DNA of 5,701 nt from Hyphomicrobiales bacterium (GCA_025363375.1 JANYDZ010000037.1:1-5701); one strand, 5' to 3'; shown: positions 1-5,047, counted from the stretch's first letter. Notes: generated by a model not told the origin, from the letters alone. Translations and numbers: made by a program.

Positions 1-984
1 CTGGGGGCTGAAGGCGTTCGCCAATTGCTTGGTGAAGGGCGTAAAGACGAAAGCGGCGATTTCACCAAAGGCGCAGGGCTAAGTGAGGAACAAATTTCTC
101 TGGTTGAAGCACTTTGGCGGGGACAAACCATTGAGGGTTTCGAATTCGTTTCAATTGGCGGTTCCGGAAGCTTTGCCCTTGGCCGCTCCCCTGATGCGGG
201 TGCTTCACGCGATATGAAGGGCATCGGAAACTTTGACTACATCGATAACACAAAGACTTTGGAGGCTTGGGAAATCATTTTTTCCAAAAGCCCTCTCTCT
301 CTCGAAGGAATTCGGGAGTTGAAGGAAATTATTGCCAATTGCGAAGCCGCCGGGTTTGGCAGTAAGAGAATTCGCATCGACTCTTCCGTCGTGCGCGGTC
401 TCGAATATTACACCGGCCCGGTTTACGAAGCCGAACTCACGTTTGAAGTGAAGGACGAATCCGGCCGCCCCGTGCGCTTTGGCTCGGTCGGCGGCGGCGG
501 GCGTTACGATGGTCTCGTGGCGCGCTTTCGTGGCGAGCCGGTGCCGGCGACAGGGTTCTCCATCGGCGTGTCGCGACTGTTCTCGGCGTTGAAGGCGATG
601 AAGTCGCCGATTGTCGCGGGCGCCGCCGCGCGGGGGCCGGTCGTCGTGCTCGTGATGGATAAGACCGAACTCGCGCGCTACCAGGGTTTTGTCGCGCGGC
701 TGCGCGCGGCGGGCGTCGCGGCGGAAATGTATCTCGGCTCCGCCGGCATGAACGCGCAATTGAAATACGCCGACAAGCGCGGTTCGGTCTGCGCGGTCAT
801 TCAGGGCTCGAACGAGCGCGACAGCGGCGAGGTCGTCATAAAAGACCTCATTCTCGGCGCGCAGATCGGCGGCGCGGCGAAGGACCGCGCCGATTACCTC
901 GAGATGAAACAGAAGGCGCAGTTTTCGGTGCCGGAAAACAAGCTTGTCGAGGCGGTGAAGGATGTGCTGGCGCGGCACGGGTGA
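1..984 (+). CDS. hisS: Histidyl-tRNA synthetase, C-terminal part (5' end outside window)
   Basis: This is a class II aminoacyl-tRNA synthetase that charges tRNA-His with histidine in the cytoplasm. The reading frame is open from base 1, so the gene starts upstream; 327 residues are visible. The histidine-specific signature VRGLEYYTGPVYEAEL lies at about 388-435. It is followed by the glycine-rich GGGGRYDGL segment and class II motif 3 (GFSIGVSRL, about 553-579). From about 640 to the stop is the alpha/beta anticodon-binding domain (VVVLVMDKTELARY onward, with KYADKRGS and a GEVVIKDL strand). The ATG/TTG codons near the left edge are internal and not starts. Between GAGLSEEQ (about 73-96) and the YYTG motif the protein seems longer than alphaproteobacterial homologues I remember, which is worth aligning. 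The first 420 bases are 51.7% GC against 65.2% for 421-960 (hand count), with more A/T-ending codons, suggesting a mosaic gene. The function call is firm; the mosaic is inference. Confidence 0.97.
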   Translation: MGAEGVRQLLGEGRKDESGDFTKGAGLSEEQISLVEALWRGQTIEGFEFVSIGGSGSFALGRSPDAGASRDMKGIGNFDYIDNTKTLEAWEIIFSKSPLSLEGIRELKEIIANCEAAGFGSKRIRIDSSVVRGLEYYTGPVYEAELTFEVKDESGRPVRFGSVGGGGRYDGLVARFRGEPVPATGFSIGVSRLFSALKAMKSPIVAGAAARGPVVVLVMDKTELARYQGFVARLRAAGVAAEMYLGSAGMNAQLKYADKRGSVCAVIQGSNERDSGEVVIKDLILGAQIGGAAKDRADYLEMKQKAQFSVPENKLVEAVKDVLARHG

Positions 985-1027
985 GGGGCGCGTCTTTGTG
1001 TTGCACGCTTGATCCCAAGGGGTTGAC

Positions 1028-1049
1028 CCTCGACTTGAGCGAGGTTTTT
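1028..1049 (+). terminator. Putative Rho-independent terminator after hisS
   Basis: A 5-bp perfect stem (CCTCG 1028-1032 with CGAGG 1040-1044) encloses a 7-nt loop and is followed directly by five T (1045-1049), 44 nt after the hisS stop. The stem is short, so termination may be weak. The position and T-tract are right for the end of the hisS transcript. Confidence 0.45.
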
Positions 1050-1065
1050 GCGGGGATGCAATAAA

Positions 1066-1087
1066 GCAAACGGGGCTTCCCGTTTGC
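1066..1087. repeat. Perfect 9-bp hairpin upstream of the PAL-like gene
   Basis: GCAAACGGG (1066-1074) and CCCGTTTGC (1079-1087) are perfect reverse complements separated by the 4-nt loop GCTT. Read on the minus strand the hairpin is followed by TTTATT, which is only a poor T-tract. It sits 79 bp before the ATG of the PAL-like gene, so it could be a leader structure, a bidirectional terminator remnant or a protein-binding site. Its right arm is also the core of the first unit of the tandem repeat that follows. Confidence 0.6.
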
Positions 1088-1114
1088 CCTTCCCGTTTGC
1101 GCTTCCCGTTTGCC
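1076..1114. repeat. 13-bp tandem direct repeat, three copies
   Basis: The unit CTTCCCGTTTGC plus one variable base (C, G, C) occurs three times head to tail at 1076-1088, 1089-1101 and 1102-1114. The 12-bp core is identical in all copies. Each copy contains CCCGTTTGC, so each could pair with the single upstream arm GCAAACGGG at 1066-1074, giving three mutually exclusive hairpins. The array lies in the leader of the PAL-like gene. The period is not a multiple of three in an open frame and no gene is supported here. Confidence 0.85.
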
Positions 1115-1166
1115 CTTGCATTCCACACGCCGCAATGCATCATTCTGCCAAACACAGGGAGGAACC

Positions 1167-2183
1167 ATGCGTCTCAAAACACTTCTCGCCGGCGCGCTGC
1201 TCGCGTTCGCGCCCATCGCCGCCGACGCGCAAACACAAACAAACCCCGCGCCGTCCTTTCTGATGGACTACGTCATCGGCTCCGCGCAGGCGCAAACAGC
1301 GCCCGGCGTTCCGCAACTGAATTTCCGCGTCGTGCCGGACTTCCTTAAACTGCCCGAGGATGTCTACACGGCCGAGGTCGTCGGCGTCGCGCTCAATTCG
1401 AAGGGCAACGTGCTCGTCGTGCACCGCGGCGCGCGCAGCCTGCTGGAATTCGACAAGGACGGAAAATTCCTGCGCTCGTTCGGCGACGGACTGCCTATCT
1501 TTGAAGGCCCGCACAACGCGCGCTACGACGCGCAGGACAATCTCTGGTACGTCGACGCCGGCAACAATCTCATTGTGAAATTCGACCCGGAAAAGCGTCT
1601 GCGCATGGTGCTGGGACGCCGTCCCGAAGCCTGGACCTGGAAGACCCACGTCATCGAGCGCGCCGCGCCGAGCCGCGAGAATTTCTACCAGCCGACCGAT
1701 ATTATCAGCGGCCCCGACGGCTCGCTCTATGTCGCCGACGGCTACGGCAATTCGCGCGTCGCCAAATACACCAAAGACGGCGTCTTCGTGAACGCCTGGG
1801 GCACGCGCGGCGCGCAGCCCGGCGAGTTCAACACGCCCCACAATCTCGTCATGGACGCGCAGAACAACATCTACGTGGCGGATCGTCAGAACGGGCGAGT
1901 GCAGGTGTTCGACACCGATGGAAAATTCCTGCGCGAATTTCGCCCCGGCGGCAACCCATGGTCGCTCTGCATCACGCCGGGCCCCAACCAGGTGCTGTTC
2001 ATCGGCAGCGTCGGGCGCATTTTTAAAGTGGCGCTCGACGGCAAGGTGCTGGGGTCCATTGGTCGCTACGGCAAGACGCCGGGCACGATGGACTGGGTCC
2101 ATGGAATCGCCTGCCCCGATGAAAAAACCGTCTACGCCGCGCAGGAGTTGAGCTGGCGGCTGGACAAGCTGATGCTGGAATAG
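1167..2183 (+). CDS. Exported NHL beta-propeller protein, peptidyl-alpha-hydroxyglycine alpha-amidating lyase (PAL)-like
   Basis: 338 residues. The ATG at 1167 is chosen because GGGAGG (1158-1163) lies 3 nt upstream and the protein then opens with a signal peptide (MRLKTLLAGALLAFAPIAADA, predicted cut near residue 21). The in-frame upstream extension is repetitive leader DNA. The mature part is a six-bladed NHL propeller. Aligned from memory with rat PAL, it keeps the three zinc histidines (H116 in EGPHN, H225 in NTPHN, H312 in WVHG), the catalytic tyrosine (Y193 in DGYGNSRV) and two active-site arginines (R87 in HRG, R240 in ADRQNGR). The acidic residue after the third histidine is G313 here. 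PAL cleaves peptidyl-hydroxyglycine to an amide plus glyoxylate. No copper monooxygenase (PHM) partner is in the window, so the substrate is unknown. It probably acts in the periplasm. Family membership is solid; enzymatic activity is inferred from the residues. It is a stand-alone gene between two structured repeats. Confidence 0.88.
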   Translation: MRLKTLLAGALLAFAPIAADAQTQTNPAPSFLMDYVIGSAQAQTAPGVPQLNFRVVPDFLKLPEDVYTAEVVGVALNSKGNVLVVHRGARSLLEFDKDGKFLRSFGDGLPIFEGPHNARYDAQDNLWYVDAGNNLIVKFDPEKRLRMVLGRRPEAWTWKTHVIERAAPSRENFYQPTDIISGPDGSLYVADGYGNSRVAKYTKDGVFVNAWGTRGAQPGEFNTPHNLVMDAQNNIYVADRQNGRVQVFDTDGKFLREFRPGGNPWSLCITPGPNQVLFIGSVGRIFKVALDGKVLGSIGRYGKTPGTMDWVHGIACPDEKTVYAAQELSWRLDKLMLE

Positions 2184-2190
2184 GTTGGGG

Positions 2191-2301
2191 GCGGGGCAAC
2201 AGGCTTGGGCGGTTGGGGGAACAGCGACGGGAGGCGGATTTGCCGGTTTCCGCCGCCTACCGCCCTCTGCCTGTTGCCTTTCTACCGCGCCCCGCAATTT
2301 T
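2191..2301. repeat. Nested inverted repeat with T-tract after the PAL-like gene (terminator-like)
   Basis: Starting 8 bp after the stop codon, nested complementary arms fold into one long imperfect hairpin. The arms are GGCAACAGGC (2195-2204) with GCCTGTTGCC (2269-2278), GGGCGGT (2207-2213) with ACCGCCC (2259-2265), and GGCGGA (2233-2238) with TCCGCC (2249-2254). An outer pairing GCGGGGC (2191-2197) with GCCCCGC (2289-2295) competes with the first arm and runs straight into AATTTTTTC. It may serve as transcription terminator or mRNA 3' protector. It could also be a dispersed palindromic element. The left arm is rich in G-runs (2187-2191, 2193-2196, 2207-2209, 2215-2219). Confidence 0.6.
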
Positions 2302-2340
2302 TTCAGCGACTTTTTTTCCCGGCGATGCTATGACGCGGCC

Positions 2341-2559
2341 ATGGAAAACCGTCCCGCTCTCAATCCCTCCGATTACACCATCGCCGTCAAGAACCGCGGT
2401 CGCGCGCCAAAACCCTGGCGCTGGGAAATCTGCGTCGCCGGCAAGAACAAGCCGGTGTTGCAGTCCGAATTCTATGAAACCATGTCGGAGGCGACCCGCG
2501 CCGGCAAGGCGGCCCTGGCCGAATTCCGCGCCAAGGCGCCCCAGCAGAGCGAGCGATGA
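2341..2559 (+). CDS. Small conserved-looking hypothetical protein (72 aa)
   Basis: I do not recognise a named family. The 72-residue product starts MENRPALNPSDYTIAVKNRG, with a central KPWRWEICVAGKNKPV segment that looks like two short beta strands. It ends in a charged helix rich in Ala, Glu, Lys and Arg (SEATRAGKAALAEFRAK). There is no signal peptide or membrane segment, so it is likely cytosolic. The ATG at 2341 is preferred because the frame upstream runs through the structured repeat and T-tracts; no strong Shine-Dalgarno is visible. It overlaps the next gene by 4 nt, so the two are probably co-transcribed and translationally coupled. Codon composition matches the neighbouring genes, which supports it being real. 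Confidence 0.7.
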   Translation: MENRPALNPSDYTIAVKNRGRAPKPWRWEICVAGKNKPVLQSEFYETMSEATRAGKAALAEFRAKAPQQSER

Positions 2560-2723
2560 GTCAGCCGCCGGAAAAATTCCAGAAGCCCAAACCTCGCGCC
2601 AGGCTCAAAGCGGCCCGGCGTGTCGTTCTGTCCGCTGAAGACAAAGCCAAATACGAGGCTATCGCCAACAGCGCGGATATGAAATACGCGCTCAATGTGC
2701 CGGTGGACCGCCGCAGGGTCTGA
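2556..2723 (+). CDS. Very small hypothetical protein (55 aa), coupled to the preceding gene
   Basis: The ATG at 2556 overlaps the TGA of the preceding gene as ATGA and opens a frame of 55 codons ending at TGA 2721-2723. The product starts MSQPPEKFQKPKPRARLKAA and continues with RRVVLSAEDKAKYEAIANSADMKYALNV to a basic C-terminus (DRRRV). It is strongly basic at the N-terminus and then amphipathic, with neither signal peptide nor cysteines. I recognise no family. It is shorter than many gene-calling cut-offs and easily missed. The stop-start overlap, the residue composition and the end just before a regulatory-looking repeat argue that it is genuine. Nucleic-acid binding would be a guess from charge alone. 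Confidence 0.6.
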   Translation: MSQPPEKFQKPKPRARLKAARRVVLSAEDKAKYEAIANSADMKYALNVPVDRRRV

Positions 2724-2737
2724 GACTGAAGCGGCTT

Positions 2738-2801
2738 GCAAATCAGTTTTCAGGAAATCTCGCAAATCGGTTTTCAGGAAACAAAGTCGACTTTCGGGGA
2801 A
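2738..2801. repeat. Tandem 20-bp repeat (two near-identical copies plus one degenerate) before the SH3-like gene
   Basis: Copies at 2738-2757 and 2762-2781 match at 19 of 20 bases (GCAAATC[A/G]GTTTTCAGGAAA) and are 24 bp apart. A weaker third copy (CAAAGTCGACTTTCGGGGAA) lies at 2782-2801. Each of the first two contains the inverted motif TTTC-AG-GAAA. The array fills most of the gap between the 55-aa gene and the SH3-like gene. This would suit repeated operator sites for the downstream gene, or a slipped-strand duplication. Confidence 0.75.
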
Positions 2802-2806
2802 CAACC

Positions 2807-3160
2807 ATGCGCCGTTTGCCCGTGCTCCTGCTTGCCGCGCCGCTGTTCCTGAGCCAGGCCTTCGCAAGCCCCGCGCTGATCGATTACGCGACCGTGCTGC
2901 GCGCCGCGCCCTCGCCCAAAGCGCGCGCCCTTCAGGCGCTTCCCGCCGACACCCGCGTGGATGTGGGCGCCTGCGACAAAGCCTGGTGCTTCGTCACGAC
3001 GCGCGACCGGATCGGCTATGTCAGCGAAAAAGCAGTCCTGAACCTGCCGGAACGACCGCCGCGCCGCGTCGTCTATATTGCGCGTCCGGTTTTCGTCGGC
3101 CCCTATTACGGCGTCGGCTATGGCTACGGCTTTCGCCGTGGTTTTGGCCGGCGCTGGTAG
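2807..3160 (+). CDS. Exported small SH3-like domain protein (117 aa)
   Basis: The ATG at 2807 follows a weak purine-rich site (GGGGA, 2796-2800). Residues 1-20 form a signal peptide (MRRLPVLLLAAPLFLSQAFA, predicted cleavage after AFA). Residues 22-80 resemble a bacterial SH3 (SH3b) domain: an ATVLRAAPSPKARALQALPADTRVDV opening, then DKAWCFVTTRDRIGYVSEKAV with the typical W..V and GYV positions. Two cysteines (C56, C61) may form a disulfide after export. The tail after residue 81 is rich in Pro, Tyr, Gly and Arg (YYGVGYGYGFRRGFGRRW) and probably disordered. Such proteins are often periplasmic and bind peptidoglycan or partner proteins, but no enzymatic residues are present and the specific role is unknown. 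The upstream tandem repeat may regulate it. Confidence 0.85.
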   Translation: MRRLPVLLLAAPLFLSQAFASPALIDYATVLRAAPSPKARALQALPADTRVDVGACDKAWCFVTTRDRIGYVSEKAVLNLPERPPRRVVYIARPVFVGPYYGVGYGYGFRRGFGRRW

Positions 3161-3253
3161 GGCTTCGGCTGAGGGTCGCGAATTGCGCGTCGAGCCACGC
3201 GATCACGCGGCGAGGCGTGGAAGATCGACGCGTCCGGCCGAGTAACGCGGACA

Positions 3254-3278
3254 ACCTTGACGTCCTCGTCTTCAAGGT
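3254..3278. repeat. 7-bp inverted repeat in the DLH-like gene leader
   Basis: ACCTTGA (3254-3260) pairs with TCAAGGT (3272-3278) around an 11-nt loop, in the 191-bp gap before the DLH-like gene. No T-tract follows. It could be a dyad operator or a leader hairpin. The rest of the gap shows no gene. Confidence 0.4.
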
Positions 3279-3317
3279 CTGGACTCTCCCGACGCCTTGC
3301 GCCAGACTTCTCCCTGA

Positions 3318-3333
3318 AGCTCGCCAACGAGCT
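3318..3333 (+). promoter_or_regulatory. Hairpin adjacent to the ribosome-binding site of the DLH-like gene
   Basis: AGCTCG (3318-3323) and CGAGCT (3328-3333) are perfect reverse complements around the loop CCAA, ending 7 nt before the Shine-Dalgarno GGGAGG (3341-3346). In mRNA this would place a stable small stem just upstream of the ribosome-loading site. Whether it regulates translation is inference. Confidence 0.4.
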
Positions 3334-3351
3334 CGCTCCCGGGAGGTCACC

Positions 3352-4128
3352 ATGACGAAATTCCGCGCTTTTTCCACCGCCCTCGCCGCCTCATTCGCGT
3401 TTCTCGCCGGCGCCGCGCAGGCCGAAATCAAGAAGCAATGGGTCGATTACACCCACGGCGACGCGAAACTGAAAGCCTATATGGTCCAGGACGACGCCAT
3501 CGCCGGCAAGCGTCCGGCGATCTTCATGATTCACGCGCGCGAAGGCATGACCGAGACGACGCAGCGTCACGCGGAGACCTGGGCGAAGCTCGGCTACGTC
3601 GTCTTCGCCGCCGACATTTTTGGCTATGGCCAGGGCATCCTGCCGAAAAGCGTCGAGGAAATGTCGGCGCAGACCACGATCTACTCGAAGGACCGCATGC
3701 TTGGACGCGCCCGCGCCATGGCCGGCTATGACACGATGCTCAAGCAACCCAACATAGACGCCACAAAGGTCGCGGTTCTCGGCTTCTGCTTCGGCGGCGA
3801 TCTCGGCACGGAATTCGTCTCCGCCGGCGTTCCCGTCGCGGCCAACATCACCATCCACGGCTCGTTCCGCGAGCGCGAGGCCGGCTGGGCGAAGGACGTG
3901 AAAAGCCGCTTCCTCATCCTGCACGGCGCCGAGGACAAGGGCTATCCCCTGACCACGGTGGCGAAAGTCGTCGATGAATTGCGCGGCCAGAAGAAAGAAT
4001 TCATGCTGGAAGTCTACAGCAACACCGAGCACGGCTTTTCCTCGCCGAAAAACAAGGACGAGGAGCGCGCCTATTCGACCGCGATAGCCACTTCGCAACG
4101 CGCGCTGAAGGAGATGTTCGGGATCTGA
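3352..4128 (+). CDS. Exported dienelactone hydrolase family protein
   Basis: 258 residues. The ATG at 3352 is preceded at 5 nt by GGGAGG (3341-3346) and opens with a signal peptide (MTKFRAFSTALAASFAFLAGAAQA, predicted cut near residue 24). The mature part is an alpha/beta hydrolase of the dienelactone hydrolase family. The nucleophile is Cys146 in GFCFGGD, and Asp195 (HGAED) and His227 (EHGF) complete the Cys-Asp-His triad. Glu64 in HAREGM corresponds to the glutamate that holds the resting cysteine in classical enzymes. Classical DLHs hydrolyse 4-carboxymethylenebut-2-en-4-olide to maleylacetate in chloroaromatic breakdown, but the family is broad and no catabolic genes lie nearby, so the substrate is not assigned. 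The signal peptide points to a periplasmic enzyme, unlike the cytosolic archetype. An in-frame extension far upstream is rejected as it overlaps the SH3-like gene. Confidence 0.92.
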   Translation: MTKFRAFSTALAASFAFLAGAAQAEIKKQWVDYTHGDAKLKAYMVQDDAIAGKRPAIFMIHAREGMTETTQRHAETWAKLGYVVFAADIFGYGQGILPKSVEEMSAQTTIYSKDRMLGRARAMAGYDTMLKQPNIDATKVAVLGFCFGGDLGTEFVSAGVPVAANITIHGSFREREAGWAKDVKSRFLILHGAEDKGYPLTTVAKVVDELRGQKKEFMLEVYSNTEHGFSSPKNKDEERAYSTAIATSQRALKEMFGI

Positions 4129-4160
4129 GGTGCGAGGGGGATTTTGCCGGAGCGCGGCCC

Positions 4161-4295
4161 CTGGGCGATGTGGACGGATTTGATCAAGATGAATCCGCGG
4201 ACAAGCGCGACGAAGGAAGCGTCATTGCCCGCGGTCGTCGCGCTGAGTAGCGCGATGCGCTTGAAGCATTTGTGTTTGGCTGCCGCCCGCTCGAT
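4161..4295 (-). pseudogene. Decayed C-terminal fragment of an IS5-like transposase
   Basis: The minus-strand frame here reads IERAAAKHKCFKRIALLSA, then ASFVALVRGFILIKSVHIAQ. This resembles the last 45 or so residues of IS5-superfamily transposases (pattern IER....K.FKRIAL..EKT..N.ASFVAL..GFILIKSVHTA-stop) as I remember them. The DDE-domain glutamate region (IER) is the only catalytic neighbourhood left. The segment expected to read EKTxxNF is garbled (TTAGND), and the usual stop after HTA is replaced by CAG at 4161-4163, one base from TAG, so the frame runs on to 4071. No upstream two-thirds of a transposase is present. The minus-strand frame is open to 4388, where the toxin gene ends, but I cannot recognise transposase sequence beyond about 4300. 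This is pattern memory, not a search. Confidence 0.5.
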
Positions 4296-4384
4296 GCCTG
4301 CGCGGCGAAACCGCGATAGACGGTCTTGGTGAACGAAGCCGAACTCCAGGAAATTCTTGATGATTGCCCGACGCTGTATGCGCG

Positions 4385-4699
4385 TCACCCGAACATCTCA
4401 ACCAGTCGCGCCGTCACCAACGCCGCTTCGGACGCCTTCAGCGTTCCCAGCCTGCGCGCCAGCCGCGTTTTGTCGATGGCCCTGATCTGGTCGAGCGCCG
4501 CTTCGCCCGCGACGCCTTTGAAAGTCACCGCGACGCGGCAGGGCCATTGCCTCCGCGTGCTTGTCAGCGGCGCGATGATGATCGTGCGCAAACGGTTGTT
4601 GAGTTCATCGGGTGAAACAATCACGCAGGGGCGCAACCTGGCGATCTCTGATCCCTGCACCGGATCGAGACCGACAAGATAGACATCGTGGCGCTTCAC
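4385..4699 (-). CDS. mazF: MazF/PemK-type mRNA interferase toxin
   Basis: 104 residues when started at the GTG at 4699-4697, which overlaps the antitoxin stop as GTGA. A longer in-frame start at 4738 lies well inside the antitoxin gene and lacks homology, so it is rejected. The product has the family opening KRHDVYLVGLDPVQGSEI, the RPCVIVSPDELN strand with the catalytic arginine (R23, equal to R25 of B. subtilis MazF), and APLTS with the catalytic threonine (T46, equal to T48). The C-terminal part is LDQIRAIDKTRLARRLG and the end is LVEMFG, so the domain is complete at normal length. These toxins cleave single-stranded RNA at short motifs and arrest growth when freed from the antitoxin. All key residues are intact, so it is probably active. 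It is the downstream gene of the operon and is translationally coupled to the antitoxin. Confidence 0.92.
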   Translation of the reverse strand: MKRHDVYLVGLDPVQGSEIARLRPCVIVSPDELNNRLRTIIIAPLTSTRRQWPCRVAVTFKGVAGEAALDQIRAIDKTRLARRLGTLKASEAALVTARLVEMFG

Positions 4700-4989
4700 C
4701 GGGCTGCGTCCGCGGGCGAATGTGCCGGCCAGGTCCATTCCTGATCATCGAACTCGTTCGGCGCCGCATGCGGGTCCGCGAACTGCTGTACGTCCTCGCC
4801 ATTCGCCGCGATAAGCCGGTCCAGCTTTTCCGCCCAGCTCGCGCGCGGCCTGGATTTGGCCGGGCTGATGACCAGCCGTCCCGCCTCGACCGCTATTTCC
4901 ACGGCGTCGGCAATGCCGGCCTGCTCCAGCATCGGCTTGGGGATGCGAATGCCGCGCGAATTGCCGATTTTGACGACGTTGATGTGCAC
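4696..4989 (-). CDS. mazE: MazE-type antitoxin (AbrB/SpoVT fold)
   Basis: 97 residues from the GTG at 4989-4987. This start gives the usual opening MHINVVKIGNSRGIRIPKPM. The longer in-frame version reaching 5127 would run through the promoter and an AT-rich segment, so it is rejected. Residues 2-45 form the swapped-hairpin DNA-binding domain (VKIGNSRGIRIPKPMLEQAGI, then DAVEIAVEAGRLVISPA). The C-terminal half carries the acidic and aromatic toxin-binding stretch (GEDVQQF, NEFDDQEWTW). The antitoxin neutralises the toxin by wrapping its C-terminus around it, and as dimer or complex it binds its own promoter. It is the upstream gene and ends with TGA overlapping the toxin GTG. No strong Shine-Dalgarno is visible before the GTG, which is unusual for a gene that must be made in excess. 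Confidence 0.92.
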   Translation of the reverse strand: MHINVVKIGNSRGIRIPKPMLEQAGIADAVEIAVEAGRLVISPAKSRPRASWAEKLDRLIAANGEDVQQFADPHAAPNEFDDQEWTWPAHSPADAAR

Positions 4990-5005
4990 GGGATTGGCCC
5001 AAAAG

Positions 5006-5019
5006 AATGTAAGCACATT
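5006..5019. promoter_or_regulatory. Candidate antitoxin operator overlapping the -10 element
   Basis: AATGT-AAGC-ACATT is a perfect 5-bp inverted repeat with a 4-bp centre. It overlaps the -10 box and the expected transcription start of the toxin-antitoxin operon. MazE-family antitoxins bind such dyads to repress their own promoter. The site assignment is inference from position and symmetry. Confidence 0.45.
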
Positions 5020-5045
5020 GTACCAACAGCTCGAGACCCATGCAA
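5017..5045 (-). promoter_or_regulatory. Putative promoter of the mazEF operon
   Basis: Read on the minus strand, TACAAT (5022-5017, five of six to the -10 consensus) lies 17 bp downstream of TTGCAT (5045-5040, three of six to the -35 consensus). This would start transcription near 5010, about 20 nt before the GTG of the antitoxin. The weak -35 suits an autoregulated operon. Confidence 0.5.
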
Positions 5046-5047
5046 GC

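Noticed and set aside
205..1155. Long minus-strand open frame (316 aa) across hisS
   Set aside because: It lies antisense to hisS and the leader, has Arg/Ala/His-rich low-complexity composition, and shows no motif. This is the usual shadow frame in GC-rich DNA.
1110..1166. Upstream extension of the PAL-like gene
   Set aside because: It would start inside the tandem repeat and place 19 residues before a clear signal peptide. The ATG at 1167 has the ribosome-binding site.
1140..2297. Long minus-strand open frame (385 aa) opposite the PAL-like gene
   Set aside because: The plus-strand product has a signal peptide, a ribosome-binding site and family motifs. The antisense product is Val/Asp/His/Arg-rich with no recognisable domain.
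2738..2801. CRISPR-like array
   Set aside because: There are only two good copies, separated by 4 bp, with no spacers and no cas genes.
2695..3351. In-frame extension of the DLH-like gene by 219 codons
   Set aside because: It overlaps the SH3-like gene in another frame, has an Arg-rich composition, and would bury the signal peptide.
3391..4098. Minus-strand frame (235 aa) opposite the DLH-like gene
   Set aside because: Antisense shadow. The plus strand has the complete catalytic triad.
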